Shown here piece after piece: positions 37,851 through 47,200 of a DNA stretch of 64,000 nucleotides (its first letter is position 1; each line of letters begins with the position of its first letter). Source of the DNA: Ornithinimicrobium cerasi. Its GTDB lineage: Bacteria > Actinomycetota > Actinomycetes > Actinomycetales > Dermatophilaceae. Location of the stretch: the NCBI RefSeq assembly GCF_003702705.1, contig NZ_QZMN01000012.1, forward strand, positions 62,001 through 126,000. Reading direction: 5' to 3'. Under the pieces are notes generated by a model that saw only the letters and a list, made by a program, of their open reading frames with translations, ran no database searches and was not told the origin of the DNA. A program made the position numbers and the translations under genes.

Positions 37851-39353
37851 TCACTCGGAGGTCGAGGCGTCACCCGTCCGCGTGGTGCGACGACGACGGC
37901 GCGGCTTGGCCTGACGACGCTCGCCGGCGGCCGGCGATCCCGCGCCCTCGTCGGCGACTCGCGGGCGGTCGCGCTCACCCCTCGGTGCTGCTGCGCGACG
38001 ACCGCCCCTGGCGTCACCCCGCGCTCCGTCACGGCCACCGCGACCTCCGGCGCGGTCGCCACGGGCCCGCTGCGGACCGCCGAGGTCCTCGAGCTCCTCG
38101 GCGGCCAGGCCCTGGTGCGTGCGCGCGGAGCGCGGCAACGTGCCGCTGGTGCCGGCCGGGATGGTCAGCTGCTCGAAGAAGTGCGCACTGGAGGAGTAGG
38201 TCTCCTCCGGCTCGGGGTAGCCCAGGTCGAGCGCCTTGTTGATCAGGCCCCACCTCGGCATGTCGTCCCAGTCGACGAAGGTGACGGCGACGCCGGTGGC
38301 ACCGGCCCGCCCGGTCCGTCCGATCCGGTGCAGGTAGGTCTTCTCGTCCTCGGGGCACTGGTAGTTGACGACGTGGGTCACGGCCTCGACGTCGATGCCG
38401 CGGGCCGCGACGTCGGTGGCCACCAGGACGTCGACCTTGTCGCTGCGGAACGCCCGGAGCGCCTGTTCCCGCGCCCCCTGTCCCAGGTCGCCGTGGATCG
38501 CGGCCGCAGCGAAGCCGCGGTCGGCGAGCTCGTCGGCGACCTTGGAGGCGGTGCGCTTGGTCCGCGTGAAGACGATGGTGCGGCCCCGTCCCTCGGCCTG
38601 CAGCAGGCGGGCCACCATCTCGACCTTGTCCATCGCGTGGGCCCGGTAGACGAACTGCTCGACGGCGGCGACCGTGTGACCCTCGCCGTCCTCCGTCATC
38701 GCCCGGATGTGCGTCGGCTGCGTCATGTACTGACGGGCGAGCGAGACGACGGCGCCGGGCATCGTGGCGCTGAACAGCATGGTGTGACGCCCGGCGGGGG
38801 TCAGTGCCAGCAGCTTCTCGACGTCCGGGAGGAACCCGAGGTCGAGCATCTCGTCGGCCTCGTCGAGCACGACCGTGCGGGCGTGGGCGAGGGACAGGTG
38901 CCCCTTCCCGGCGAGGTCCAGGAGCCGTCCCGGGGTGCCGACCACGACCTCGACGCCGCGCAGCAGCGTCTCGATCTGGGGCTCGTAGGCGCGGCCGCCG
39001 TAGACGGTCAGGACGCGCACGCCCCGGTGTGACCCCGCCTTCTGCAGGTCCGAGGAGACCTGGACGGCGAGCTCACGGGTGGGGGCCACGACCAGGGCCT
39101 GCGGAGCACCCGGGCGTTCCAGTGCGGCATACCCCGGGTCCGCGGGCGCGAGCACGTTGTGCAGGAGCGGGAGGCCGAAGCCGAGGGTCTTGCCGGTGCC
39201 GGTCTTGGCCTGGCCGATGATGTCGTGGCGGGCCAGGGCGACCGGGAGGGTCATCGCCTGGATGGGGAAGGGGTGGGTGATCCCCTGCTCGGCGATGGCG
39301 CGCACGAGGTCGGGGTGGATGCCGAAGTCGGCGAAGGTGCGGGTCTCCTGCAC
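37851..39353 (-). CDS. DEAD-box RNA helicase (RhlE-like)
   Basis: The 500-residue ATP-dependent RNA helicase carries the Q motif TFADFGIHPDLVRAIAEQGI, motif I AKTGTGKTLGFGLPLL (about residue 53), DEAD in VVLDEADEMLDLGF (about 155), SAT in LFSATMPGAVV, and HRIGRTGRAGATG (about 345). The C-terminal tail (about 400-500) is Arg/Gly/Ala-rich, typical of RNA-binding extensions. Likely roles are RNA unwinding in ribosome assembly, decay and cold response. GTG 39353 is preceded by a long untranslated gap that may control it. Confidence 0.93.
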   Translation of the reverse strand: MQETRTFADFGIHPDLVRAIAEQGITHPFPIQAMTLPVALARHDIIGQAKTGTGKTLGFGLPLLHNVLAPADPGYAALERPGAPQALVVAPTRELAVQVSSDLQKAGSHRGVRVLTVYGGRAYEPQIETLLRGVEVVVGTPGRLLDLAGKGHLSLAHARTVVLDEADEMLDLGFLPDVEKLLALTPAGRHTMLFSATMPGAVVSLARQYMTQPTHIRAMTEDGEGHTVAAVEQFVYRAHAMDKVEMVARLLQAEGRGRTIVFTRTKRTASKVADELADRGFAAAAIHGDLGQGAREQALRAFRSDKVDVLVATDVAARGIDVEAVTHVVNYQCPEDEKTYLHRIGRTGRAGATGVAVTFVDWDDMPRWGLINKALDLGYPEPEETYSSSAHFFEQLTIPAGTSGTLPRSARTHQGLAAEELEDLGGPQRARGDRAGGRGGRDGARGDARGGRRAAAPRGERDRPRVADEGAGSPAAGERRQAKPRRRRRTTRTGDASTSE

Positions 39354-39622
39354 GGGGTTCTCACGATCGGGTCGAAGGGTCCGGGCGCGCGTCAGGGCTG
39401 CGCCGGGCTCGCGGGCCGATCGGGAACGTCCTTGTGGAGTGGCCGGGCGACGCGCCCGACCTGTGCAACCGCAGCGAAAGCGGCCGACCGGTCACCGGTG
39501 AACCCCTCCAGCGTACCGGAGTCCGGTCCCGCGCCCCGCCCGAGACAGGCCCGGCCCAGGACAGCACGACGGCGCGGCCTCCCGTCAGGGAGTCCGCGCC
39601 GTCGGTCAGGCGTCGGTGCGCG
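39354..39622. other. Intergenic gap upstream of DEAD-box helicase gene
   Basis: This 269-bp gap holds no convincing gene on either strand. On the minus strand TACGCT at 39510-39515 could be a -10, which would give the helicase a 5' UTR of about 150 nt. Long leaders are common for cold-responsive DEAD-box genes, but I see no decisive structure. The small minus-strand frame 39361-39567 has no Shine-Dalgarno sequence and an unlikely Arg/Ser/Pro composition. Confidence 0.4.
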
Positions 39623-39904
39623 TCAGCGGTTGACGGCGCGGTTCCCGCCGCGACGGGTCACCGCGATGTAGGCCGCGACGGCCACGATCGCGAAGATGGT
39701 GCCGAGGATGAGGCCCCAGAAGCTGAACTGCTCCCCCTCGGTGCCGAGGAACTGGGCACCCACCCAGGCGCCGACGAGCGAGCCCACGGCACCCAGGAGG
39801 ATGGTCACGGGGATCGACAGGTTCTGGTCACCCGGCAGGATGAGACGAGCGAGCGGGCCGACGATGCAGCCCACGATGAGGGCGACAATGATGGTCCAAA
39901 GCAT
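39623..39904 (-). CDS. GlsB/YeaQ/YmgE family stress membrane protein
   Basis: The 93-residue protein is almost entirely three hydrophobic helices (MLWTIIVALIVGCIVGPLAR; ITILLGAVGSLVGAWVGAQF; WGLILGTIFAIVAVAAYIAV) with the glycine-rich transglycosylase-associated signature. It belongs to the GlsB/YeaQ/YmgE family, induced by envelope or general stress; biochemical function unknown. ATG 39904 has GAAAGGTCACGC upstream. A 148-bp gap separates it from the DUF3107 gene. Confidence 0.93.
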   Translation of the reverse strand: MLWTIIVALIVGCIVGPLARLILPGDQNLSIPVTILLGAVGSLVGAWVGAQFLGTEGEQFSFWGLILGTIFAIVAVAAYIAVTRRGGNRAVNR

Positions 39905-40052
39905 GTGCGTGACCTTTCACGTATTCGATGACGGAGGGCGTTTCCTCCGGCGGGCGCCCACGCTGAAGCGCAGGCACCACGTTGTGCAACAGGAGTCACG
40001 CTAGTGCCAACAGGGGAGTTGCGCCAAGCCAACCCACCCCGGGCGGGTCTCG

Positions 40053-40280
40053 TCAGCGGGTGCCGAAGCCGACCCGGCCCTTCTCCTGGGCGCCGATCTC
40101 GACATACGCGAGGGCCGCGGTCGGCACGAGCACGGTGCGCCCCTTGTCGTCCTCGAGCTCGATGAGGGGGCTGCCGTTGCTCATGGCCTCGGTGACGGCC
40201 GAGCGGACCTGCTGCGGGGTGCTGTCAGACTCGAACGCGACCTCGCGGGCGACGTTCCGGACGCCGATGCGGACCTCCAC
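40053..40280 (-). CDS. DUF3107 family protein (TB9.4-like)
   Basis: The 75-residue actinobacterial protein begins MEVRIGVRNVAREVAFESDS and contains LIELEDDKGRTVLVPTAALAYVEIG, diagnostic of DUF3107 (M. tuberculosis Rv3208A/TB9.4 type). Function unknown. GTG 40280 follows AGGAGGAACA. It sits 40 bp after the TetR regulator on the same strand, matching the Rv3208-Rv3208A pair from memory, and may be co-transcribed. Confidence 0.93.
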   Translation of the reverse strand: MEVRIGVRNVAREVAFESDSTPQQVRSAVTEAMSNGSPLIELEDDKGRTVLVPTAALAYVEIGAQEKGRVGFGTR

Positions 40281-40320
40281 TGTTCCTCCTGGGCTGGTGG
40301 GGACGGTTGTCGCCCCGAGG

Positions 40321-40992
40321 TTATCCCGCCCCGTCGTCGCCTCCGGACACCGCGTCCGCCGCGCCGCCCGTCTGCGGGACGTGACCGATGCCGCGCCAGA
40401 CCAGCGTGCGCAGCAGGTCGATGGCCTGCCGGCGGGACACGGGCGAGCGCGACTCGTACCAGTGCCGCGCGACCGTCTGCACCTGGCTGCTGATGGCCCA
40501 TCCGAGCAGCGCCGCCTCCTCCCACCCCAGGTCGGTCTCGTCCTGGATCACGCGACCGATCGCCTCGGCGCACCCCCGCTGCGCCTGCTCGAGGATCCGC
40601 GCCACCGAGGGCTCTCCACCCATGTCGGAGGCCATGATGAGGGGGTAGCCGGAGCCGGGTCGGTCGACGAACTCGAAGAACGACTGCAGGCTGGCGGCGA
40701 TGCGCAGCTCGTTCTCGGTGGTGGAGGCCAGGGCCACCCGCACGGTGTCGACGACGTCGTCCCGGACCCGCTCGGCGAGGGCGACGTAGAGGTCGAGCTT
40801 GCTGTCGAAGTGCTGGTACAGCACCGGCTTGGAGACGCCGGCGCGATCGGCGATGTCGTCCATGGCCGTGGCGTGGTAGCCATGCTCGGAGAAGGCGGCG
40901 AGCGCGGCCTCCAGGAGGAGTGCGCGTCGCTCGTCCCGTGGCAGGCGCACCCGCGGGGGCGTCGGGACGTCCGCGTCGGCCGATGTGGCCAC
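40321..40992 (-). CDS. TetR-family transcriptional regulator
   Basis: The 223-residue repressor has an N-terminal TetR helix-turn-helix (RRALLLEAALAAFSEHGYHA, then TAMDDIADRAGVSKPVLYQH and FDSKLDLY, residues about 22-72) and a variable ligand-binding domain. The ligand is not readable. GTG 40992 has an excellent CTAGGAGGAGCA Shine-Dalgarno. It is divergent from adnA across 108 bp, so it could act on the adnAB promoter, though this is only positional. Confidence 0.92.
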   Translation of the reverse strand: MATSADADVPTPPRVRLPRDERRALLLEAALAAFSEHGYHATAMDDIADRAGVSKPVLYQHFDSKLDLYVALAERVRDDVVDTVRVALASTTENELRIAASLQSFFEFVDRPGSGYPLIMASDMGGEPSVARILEQAQRGCAEAIGRVIQDETDLGWEEAALLGWAISSQVQTVARHWYESRSPVSRRQAIDLLRTLVWRGIGHVPQTGGAADAVSGGDDGAG

Positions 40993-41100
40993 TGCTCCTC
41001 CTAGGCTCGGCTGGGAGGAATGATAGGCCGCGGCGTGCGGCGGGGCCCGTGGGACGGGCCGCGCGGCTGCCCTGTCGGTGCGCGGTGATGAGATGGGGGT

Positions 41101-44100
41101 ATGTCCTCGGCCGGCTCCGCGCAGCAGCTCCGCCCGGACGACCCTGCGCAGGAGCGCGTCCTGACCCATCGGGGAGGGACGCTGCTGGTCCTCGGGTCGC
41201 CGGGCAGCGGCAAGACGTCCACGGTGGTCCGGCACGTCCAGGCGCGGGTGCTCCAGGACGGTCTGCCACCGGACTCCTGTCTGGTCCTGGGTCCGACCCG
41301 TCAGGCCGCGGCGCTGCTGCGCGCCAGGATCGGGCGTGGCCTCGGGCTGACCTTCTCCCAGCCCCTCGCGCGCACCCCCTCCTCCCTGGCGTTCGCGGTG
41401 CTGCGCCTGGCGGCCGCCGGGACCGGCGAACCGCTCCCGCGCCTCCTGTCCGGCGCCGAGCAGGACGTCATCCTGCGTGAGCTGCTGGCGGGGCACGCAC
41501 AGGACGGCGGCGGCCCGGGGTGGCCGCAGCAGCTCACCGCCGCACTGCCGACCGCGGGGTTCCGGGCCCAGCTGCGCGACCTCCTCATGCGCGCGGTCGA
41601 GCACGGGCTGGAACCCGCCGACCTCTCCCGGTTCGGGGTGGAGCACGGCCGCCCGGAGTGGGAGGCGGCTGCCGCGGTCCTGGCGGAGTACGACGAGGTG
41701 ACCGCGCTCTCGGAGCCGGGCAGCTACGACCCGGCGTGGATCTGCACCGCCGCCGCGGACGCGCTGGAGGAGGACTCCCGGCTGCTGGCCGACGTCCGTG
41801 CCCGGGTCCGGGTGATCGTCGTGGACGACGCCCAGGAGCTCACCGCCTCGGCCGCCCGGCTGCTGCGGGTCATCCACGCGCCCGGGACGGACACCCTGCT
41901 CGTGGGTGACCCGGACTCCTCGGTGCTCGGTTTCCGGGGAGCCGTGGCAGGTCGGTTCGTCGAGCTGGCCGCCCACCTCGCCGCCCCGCACGCACCCGTC
42001 ACCGTCGCGTTGCGCACCCGGCACCGTGGCGGGCCGGCGCTGGCCGTCGTGCAGGCCTCCGTCGCCGAGAGGATCGGGGTGACCGGCGGAACCGGCCACC
42101 GCCGTCCGTCGCCGGTCGGGTGCACCGGCGAGGCTGTCGAGGTGGCGGTCGCCCGCAGCGGCCCGCAGGAGAGCGCCTACGTCGCCCGGTGGCTGCGGAC
42201 GGCGCACCTGCGCGACGGCGTGCCCTGGGGCAGGATGGCCGTCCTGGCGCGCTCGGGGGCGCAGCAGGAGGCTGTCCGTCGGGCACTCGCCAACGGCGGG
42301 GTGCCCGTCCGCGTCGACCGGTCGGGGACGCCGCTCGGGCACGACCCCGCAGTGGCCCCCCTCCTCACGGCCTTCGACGTCGTGACCAGAGGACCGGGGC
42401 AGCCGTGGCGGGCCACCCCGGAGGAGACGGTCTCTCTCCTCACGGGGCCCTGGGGGCAGGTGGACCCGGTGCACCTGCGGCGTCTGCGCCGCCGCCTCCG
42501 CGCCTCCGAGCTGGCGGCCGGGGGAGACCGGGCCGCCGACGACGTCCTCGCGGAGCTGCTCTCCGACCCCGGGCTGCGCATCACCACCCCCGCCGACATC
42601 CATCCCGACCTGGCCCCGGTGGTCCGTGTCGGCGCCGTCATCGAGGCCGGTCGCGCCGCGGCGGGCACGGACCCGTCCGGGTCGGCCGAGGACATCCTCT
42701 GGGCCCTGTGGGACGCCACCGGCCTGGCGGGCACCTGGGCCGCCCAGGCGCTCGCGGGGGGCGCTCTCGGCGCGCGCGCCGACCGGGACCTCGACGCGGT
42801 GCTCGTCCTGTTCGGCGCGGCCGCGTCGTACGTCGAACGGCTGCCCGGAAGCAGGGCGCGCGGCTTCCTCGACCACGTCCGCAGCGCCGAGGTCGCCGCG
42901 GACACTCTCGTCGTCGGCGCCCGGACGGGAGAGGCGGTCGAGGTGCTGACCCCCCAGGGAGCGGCGGGCCGTGAGTGGAGTCACGTGGCCGTCGTCGGGG
43001 TGCAGGACGGGGTCTGGCCGGATCTGCGCCTCCGCGACACGCTGCTCGGTGCCGAGGCTCTGGTGGCGGCGCTGGCCGGCGGACCGACGGGTGGACCCGA
43101 GGCGGTCCGGGCGTCCCAGTCCCAGGTGCGTGCGGACGAGCTGCGTCAGTTCCACGTCGCCGTCACCCGGGCCGACCGGCAGCTGCTCGTCACGGCCGTG
43201 GCCAGCACCGAGGACCAGCCGTCGGCGTTCCTCGACCTGGTCGACCCCGGCCACCGCGAGCGTCCTCCGGTGGACGTCCCTCCTGCGCTGACTCTCCGGG
43301 GCCTGGTCGGCCAGGTGCGTCGCGAGGCGGTCCTCGCCCATCGAGAGGGACGGCGGGCCGAGCGGGACGCCGCCGTCGACGCCCTCCTCCGGCTGGCCGA
43401 CGCGGGGGTCCCCGGGGCGGACCCCCAGCGGTGGTGGGACACCCTGGAGGTGTCGGCGGATCGTGACCTCGTCCCGCGCGGCCCGGTCAGGGTCTCTCCC
43501 TCGCAGGTCCAGACCTACCTGGACTGCGCGCTGAGGTGGTTCCTCACCACGCGGGGCGCGGACACCGGTGAGGCGACGCGGGCGGAGATCGGAACGCTGG
43601 TCCACGACGTGGTCGCGACCCGGCCGGAGGGGGATGCGGTCACCCTGGTCGCCGAGCTTGAGCGCCGCTGGCCCGAGCTGGGACTGCCGGCGGGCTGGAT
43701 CGGCGACAAGCAGCTCCAGGGGGCACGGCGGATGGTGGAGCGCTTCGCCGCCTACGTCGCCGAGGCGGCGGGCGAGGGGCGGGTCCTGCTGGGGACCGAG
43801 CTCGACCTGCGCGTGCGGGTCCCGGCCGCCGGCGAGGGGGAGCGGGACGTCCTCATCACCGGTCAGGTCGACCGGCTGGAGCAGGACGCCGAGGGGCGTC
43901 TCGTGGTCCTCGACCTGAAGACCAGCGGGACCAAACCCTCCAAGGACGAGATCCGCACCCACGCCCAGCTCGGCGCCTACCAGGTGGCGGTGGAGGAGGG
44001 GGCTTTCCACGGGACCGCGGCCGGGCGGAGCGGGGGCGCCCAGCTCGTCAACCTCGGCACCCCCGAGCGGCAGCTCACCCAGGTACAACCCGCAGTGGAG

Positions 44101-44256
44101 GAGGCTGACGATCCGGGCTGGGCGCACGCGATGCTGCGCCGTGCCGCGGCGGGGATGGCGGGTCAGCACTTCCCCGCCCAGGATCTCGGGCAGCGGTGCC
44201 GGCGCTGCCCCGCACGCTTCTGCTGTCCCCTCCAGCCCGAGGGGCAGCAGCGATGA
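41101..44256 (+). CDS. adnA: AdnA subunit of AdnAB helicase-nuclease
   Basis: This 1051-residue subunit of the actinobacterial double-strand-break resection motor has an N-terminal UvrD-like ATPase with Walker A LGSPGSGKTST (about 32-42) and a C-terminal RecB-type nuclease. Nuclease residues are D924 (GQVDRLE), D938 and K940 (LDLKTSG). Four cysteines, C809, C1033, C1036 and C1042 (spacing C-x2-C-x5-C), would ligate a [4Fe-4S] cluster as in AddB. The Walker B reads VVDDAQ (D242-D243) rather than D-E-x-Q, consistent with the weak AdnA motor known from mycobacteria. It overlaps adnB by 4 bp. Confidence 0.92.
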   Translation: MSSAGSAQQLRPDDPAQERVLTHRGGTLLVLGSPGSGKTSTVVRHVQARVLQDGLPPDSCLVLGPTRQAAALLRARIGRGLGLTFSQPLARTPSSLAFAVLRLAAAGTGEPLPRLLSGAEQDVILRELLAGHAQDGGGPGWPQQLTAALPTAGFRAQLRDLLMRAVEHGLEPADLSRFGVEHGRPEWEAAAAVLAEYDEVTALSEPGSYDPAWICTAAADALEEDSRLLADVRARVRVIVVDDAQELTASAARLLRVIHAPGTDTLLVGDPDSSVLGFRGAVAGRFVELAAHLAAPHAPVTVALRTRHRGGPALAVVQASVAERIGVTGGTGHRRPSPVGCTGEAVEVAVARSGPQESAYVARWLRTAHLRDGVPWGRMAVLARSGAQQEAVRRALANGGVPVRVDRSGTPLGHDPAVAPLLTAFDVVTRGPGQPWRATPEETVSLLTGPWGQVDPVHLRRLRRRLRASELAAGGDRAADDVLAELLSDPGLRITTPADIHPDLAPVVRVGAVIEAGRAAAGTDPSGSAEDILWALWDATGLAGTWAAQALAGGALGARADRDLDAVLVLFGAAASYVERLPGSRARGFLDHVRSAEVAADTLVVGARTGEAVEVLTPQGAAGREWSHVAVVGVQDGVWPDLRLRDTLLGAEALVAALAGGPTGGPEAVRASQSQVRADELRQFHVAVTRADRQLLVTAVASTEDQPSAFLDLVDPGHRERPPVDVPPALTLRGLVGQVRREAVLAHREGRRAERDAAVDALLRLADAGVPGADPQRWWDTLEVSADRDLVPRGPVRVSPSQVQTYLDCALRWFLTTRGADTGEATRAEIGTLVHDVVATRPEGDAVTLVAELERRWPELGLPAGWIGDKQLQGARRMVERFAAYVAEAAGEGRVLLGTELDLRVRVPAAGEGERDVLITGQVDRLEQDAEGRLVVLDLKTSGTKPSKDEIRTHAQLGAYQVAVEEGAFHGTAAGRSGGAQLVNLGTPERQLTQVQPAVEEADDPGWAHAMLRRAAAGMAGQHFPAQDLGQRCRRCPARFCCPLQPEGQQR

Positions 44257-47200
44257 CGCCCGGCCTGCGCTACGGAGCGGACGAGCTCGCCGACCTGCTC
44301 GGCACGCACCGCCCGACACCGGAGCAGCGCGCCGTCATCGAGGCACCACTGACCCCGGTGGTCGTCGTGGCGGGGGCGGGCTCGGGCAAGACCGAGACCA
44401 TGGCTTCCAGGGTGATCTGGCTGATCGCCAACGGGGTCGTCCGGCCCCAGGAGGTTCTCGGCCTGACCTTCACGCGCAAGGCCGCGTTGGAGCTGTCAGC
44501 GCGGCTGGCCGACAAGCTCGCCCGGCTCGGGCGGGCGGGGGTCCCGGTCGCCGACGCCGGTCCTGGCCTCGAGGCCTTCGACCTCCCGACCGTGTCGACC
44601 TATCACGCCTACGCCGGTCGACTGGTCAGCGAGCACGGACTGCGCCTGGGCGTGGAGCCCGACGCCCGCTTGCTGTCGGAGGCCGCCTGCTGGCAGCTGG
44701 CCCACGAGGTGGTGGCCGCCTACCCGGGCGACATGAGCGCGATGGACCTCCAACCGTCCACCGTCGTCCGCGCCGTGGTCTCCCTCGCCGGCGAGCTCGG
44801 GGAGCACCTCGTGGACCCGGCGGACGTCCTCGACTGGCTCGGCCGGGTGGAGGGCCACCTGCGGTCCCTCCCCGGCGCCGACGGCCGGAAGCCGAAGGTC
44901 GTCGGTCAGCAGCTCGCGGACACCCTGCGCCGTCAGTCGCTGGTCTACCCCCTTGTCCAGGCCTACCGCGCTGCCAAGGCGGAGAGGGGGGCCCTCGACT
45001 TCGGTGACCAGATGGCCCTCGCCGCCCGCCTCGCCCGGGACGTCCCCGACGTCGCCCAGTCCGAGCGGATCCGCTACCGGGCAGTGCTCCTGGACGAGTT
45101 CCAGGACACCTCCGAGGCACAGATGGTGCTGATGTCGGCGCTCTTCGCGGGCGAGGACCTGCCGGTCACCGCAGTCGGCGACCCCCACCAGTCGATCTAC
45201 GGCTGGCGCGGCGCCAGCGCCACCACCCTGACCCGGTTCCCGCACGAGTTCGCCGTGGGGGGCCGGGCTACCCCGGTGCTGCACCTGAGCACCTCGTGGC
45301 GCAACGACGACGCGGTCCTCGCCGCGGCCAACGCCGTCGCCGAGCCGCTCCGGAGCGGTGCGCCGATCCCCGTCCGGACGCTGCGGTCGCGGGACGGTGC
45401 GGGTCCGGGTCAGGTGGAGGTCGCCCGGTTGGTCGACCACGTCACGGAGGCCGAGCACGTCGCAGCCTGGGTCGGCGAGCAGTGGGGCAGACCCGGGGCA
45501 CGGTCCGCGGCGGTGCTGTGCCGAGCCCGCGCGCAGTTCCCCACCGTGGTGGACGCGCTGCGACGCCAGGGTCTTCCGGTGGAGGTCGTCGGGCTCGGTG
45601 GTCTGCTCGACACCCCCGAGGTGCTGGATCTCGTGGCCCTGCTGTGGGTGGCCCAGGAGCCGACGAGGGGTGACCAGGTGATGCGGCTCATCACGGGTCC
45701 GGTATGCCGACTGGGCGCCGCTGACGTCGACGCTCTCTGGGCGTGGGTCCGGGAACCCGGTCGGGAGGTCGTGCGCGCCATCCCCCGCGAGCACGCCGCG
45801 GTGCTGGCGGAGGCGCTGGAGTCTCCGCCACCCTCCTCGTGGGCCGACGCCGCCGGACGGCGCCTGAGCCCGGAGGCGGGGGCGCGCCTGGCGTGGTTGG
45901 CGGGGGTCGTGCGACGGGTGCGTCGACTCGTCGGCCTGCCTCTGCCCGACCTGCTCATGGAGGCTGAGCGGCTGCTGGGCCTGGACCTGGAGGTGGCGGC
46001 AGACCCGGACCTGCACCCCACCTGGGGGCGCGCCCAGCTCGACGCCCTGGTCGACGTCGCGGCGGGCTACGCGGCGGGTGCCGACCGGGTGAGCCTGGGC
46101 GGCTTCCTGGACTGGCTGGACGCCGCGAGGGAGCACGAGCGCGGCCTGGAGGGGGTGGAGGTGCCCGAGCTGGCCGAGGTGAGCGTCGACGCCTCCCGGG
46201 TCCAGGTGCTGACGGTCCACGCCGCCAAGGGCCTGGAGTGGGACCTGGTCGCGGTCCCCGGGCTGGTCGAGGGCACCTTCCCGTCCACGTCGGTCCGTGC
46301 CAGCCACGACGGGTCCGGGTGGCGCACCGGCGAGCCGAAGGACCGGGGGTGGCTGACCGGCATCGGCCGGCTGCCCACCCCGCTCCGGGGCGACCGGGAG
46401 GGGCGCCCCACCCTGGGGTGGCTCTCCGTCGCGGACACCCACGAGCTGCACTCCGCCGTCGAACGCCTGGCCGACGAGGGTGGGCAGTTCGCGGTGTCCG
46501 AGGAGCGTCGACTGGCCTACGTCGCCCTCACCCGCGCCCGGAGCCGGATGCTGCTGACGGCGCCGGTGTGGTCCACGGGTAAGACTCCCCGGGTGACGTC
46601 GCGCTTCCTCGAGGAGGTGCGCCTGAGCGACGAGGTGCGTCGGCGTGCCTGGGCGCCGATGCCCGACCCCGGCGACCCGGAGCAGAACCAGAACCCTCGC
46701 CTGCTGGAGGAGAGCACCGCACCCTGGCCGGTGCAGCCGCAGGCGCGTCGGCAGGTGGTGCGGGACGTGGCGGCCGCGCTCGTGGCGGCCCGCTCCGCGG
46801 GCACGGAGGCCTCCGCGCCGGGCACCGGTCCCTGGGACGACCTCGTGGAGCTCCTGCTCACCGAGCGGGCCGAGGCGAGAGGCGCGGCAGGGCTGCCCGC
46901 GGCCCCCGACTCCCTCTCGACATCGGCCGTCGTGGAGCTCGCCGGGGACCCGCAGGCCTACCTCACCCGGCTGCGCAGACCCCTGCCCTCCCCGCCCGCA
47001 CCCCACGCGCGCCTGGGCACGGCCTTCCACGCCTGGGTGGAGCAGCACTACTCCACGCCGGTCCTGGTCGATCTCGACGAGCTCGTCACCGGCGACCTCG
47101 AGCTGGATCCGGAGGAGGACCTCGAGGTCCTGCAACGCCACTTCCTGGCCAGCGAGTGGGCCGACCGCTCACCCACGGACGTCGAGGTCTCCCTGGAGAC

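Noticed and set aside
39361-39567. 68-codon minus-strand ORF in the gap before the DEAD-box gene
   Set aside because: No Shine-Dalgarno sequence, Arg/Ser/Pro-rich composition; treated as possible untranslated leader instead.
39978-40014. CIRCE-like element (TTGGCACT...) upstream of glsB
   Set aside because: Only one arm resembles CIRCE; the second arm is missing and the inverted repeat does not form.
44196-44252. Longer adnB starting at ATG 44196
   Set aside because: It would overlap adnA by 61 bp in another frame, whereas ATG 44253 gives the usual ATGA coupling.
40321-44319. Minus-strand frame of 1332 codons covering adnA
   Set aside because: The same effect: only the TetR part (40321-40992) is real. 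The rest is antisense to adnA, whose helicase and nuclease motifs are unmistakable.
44496-47141. Antisense frame of 881 codons inside adnB
   Set aside because: Histidine/glutamine/arginine-rich translation without domains; lies fully opposite adnB.
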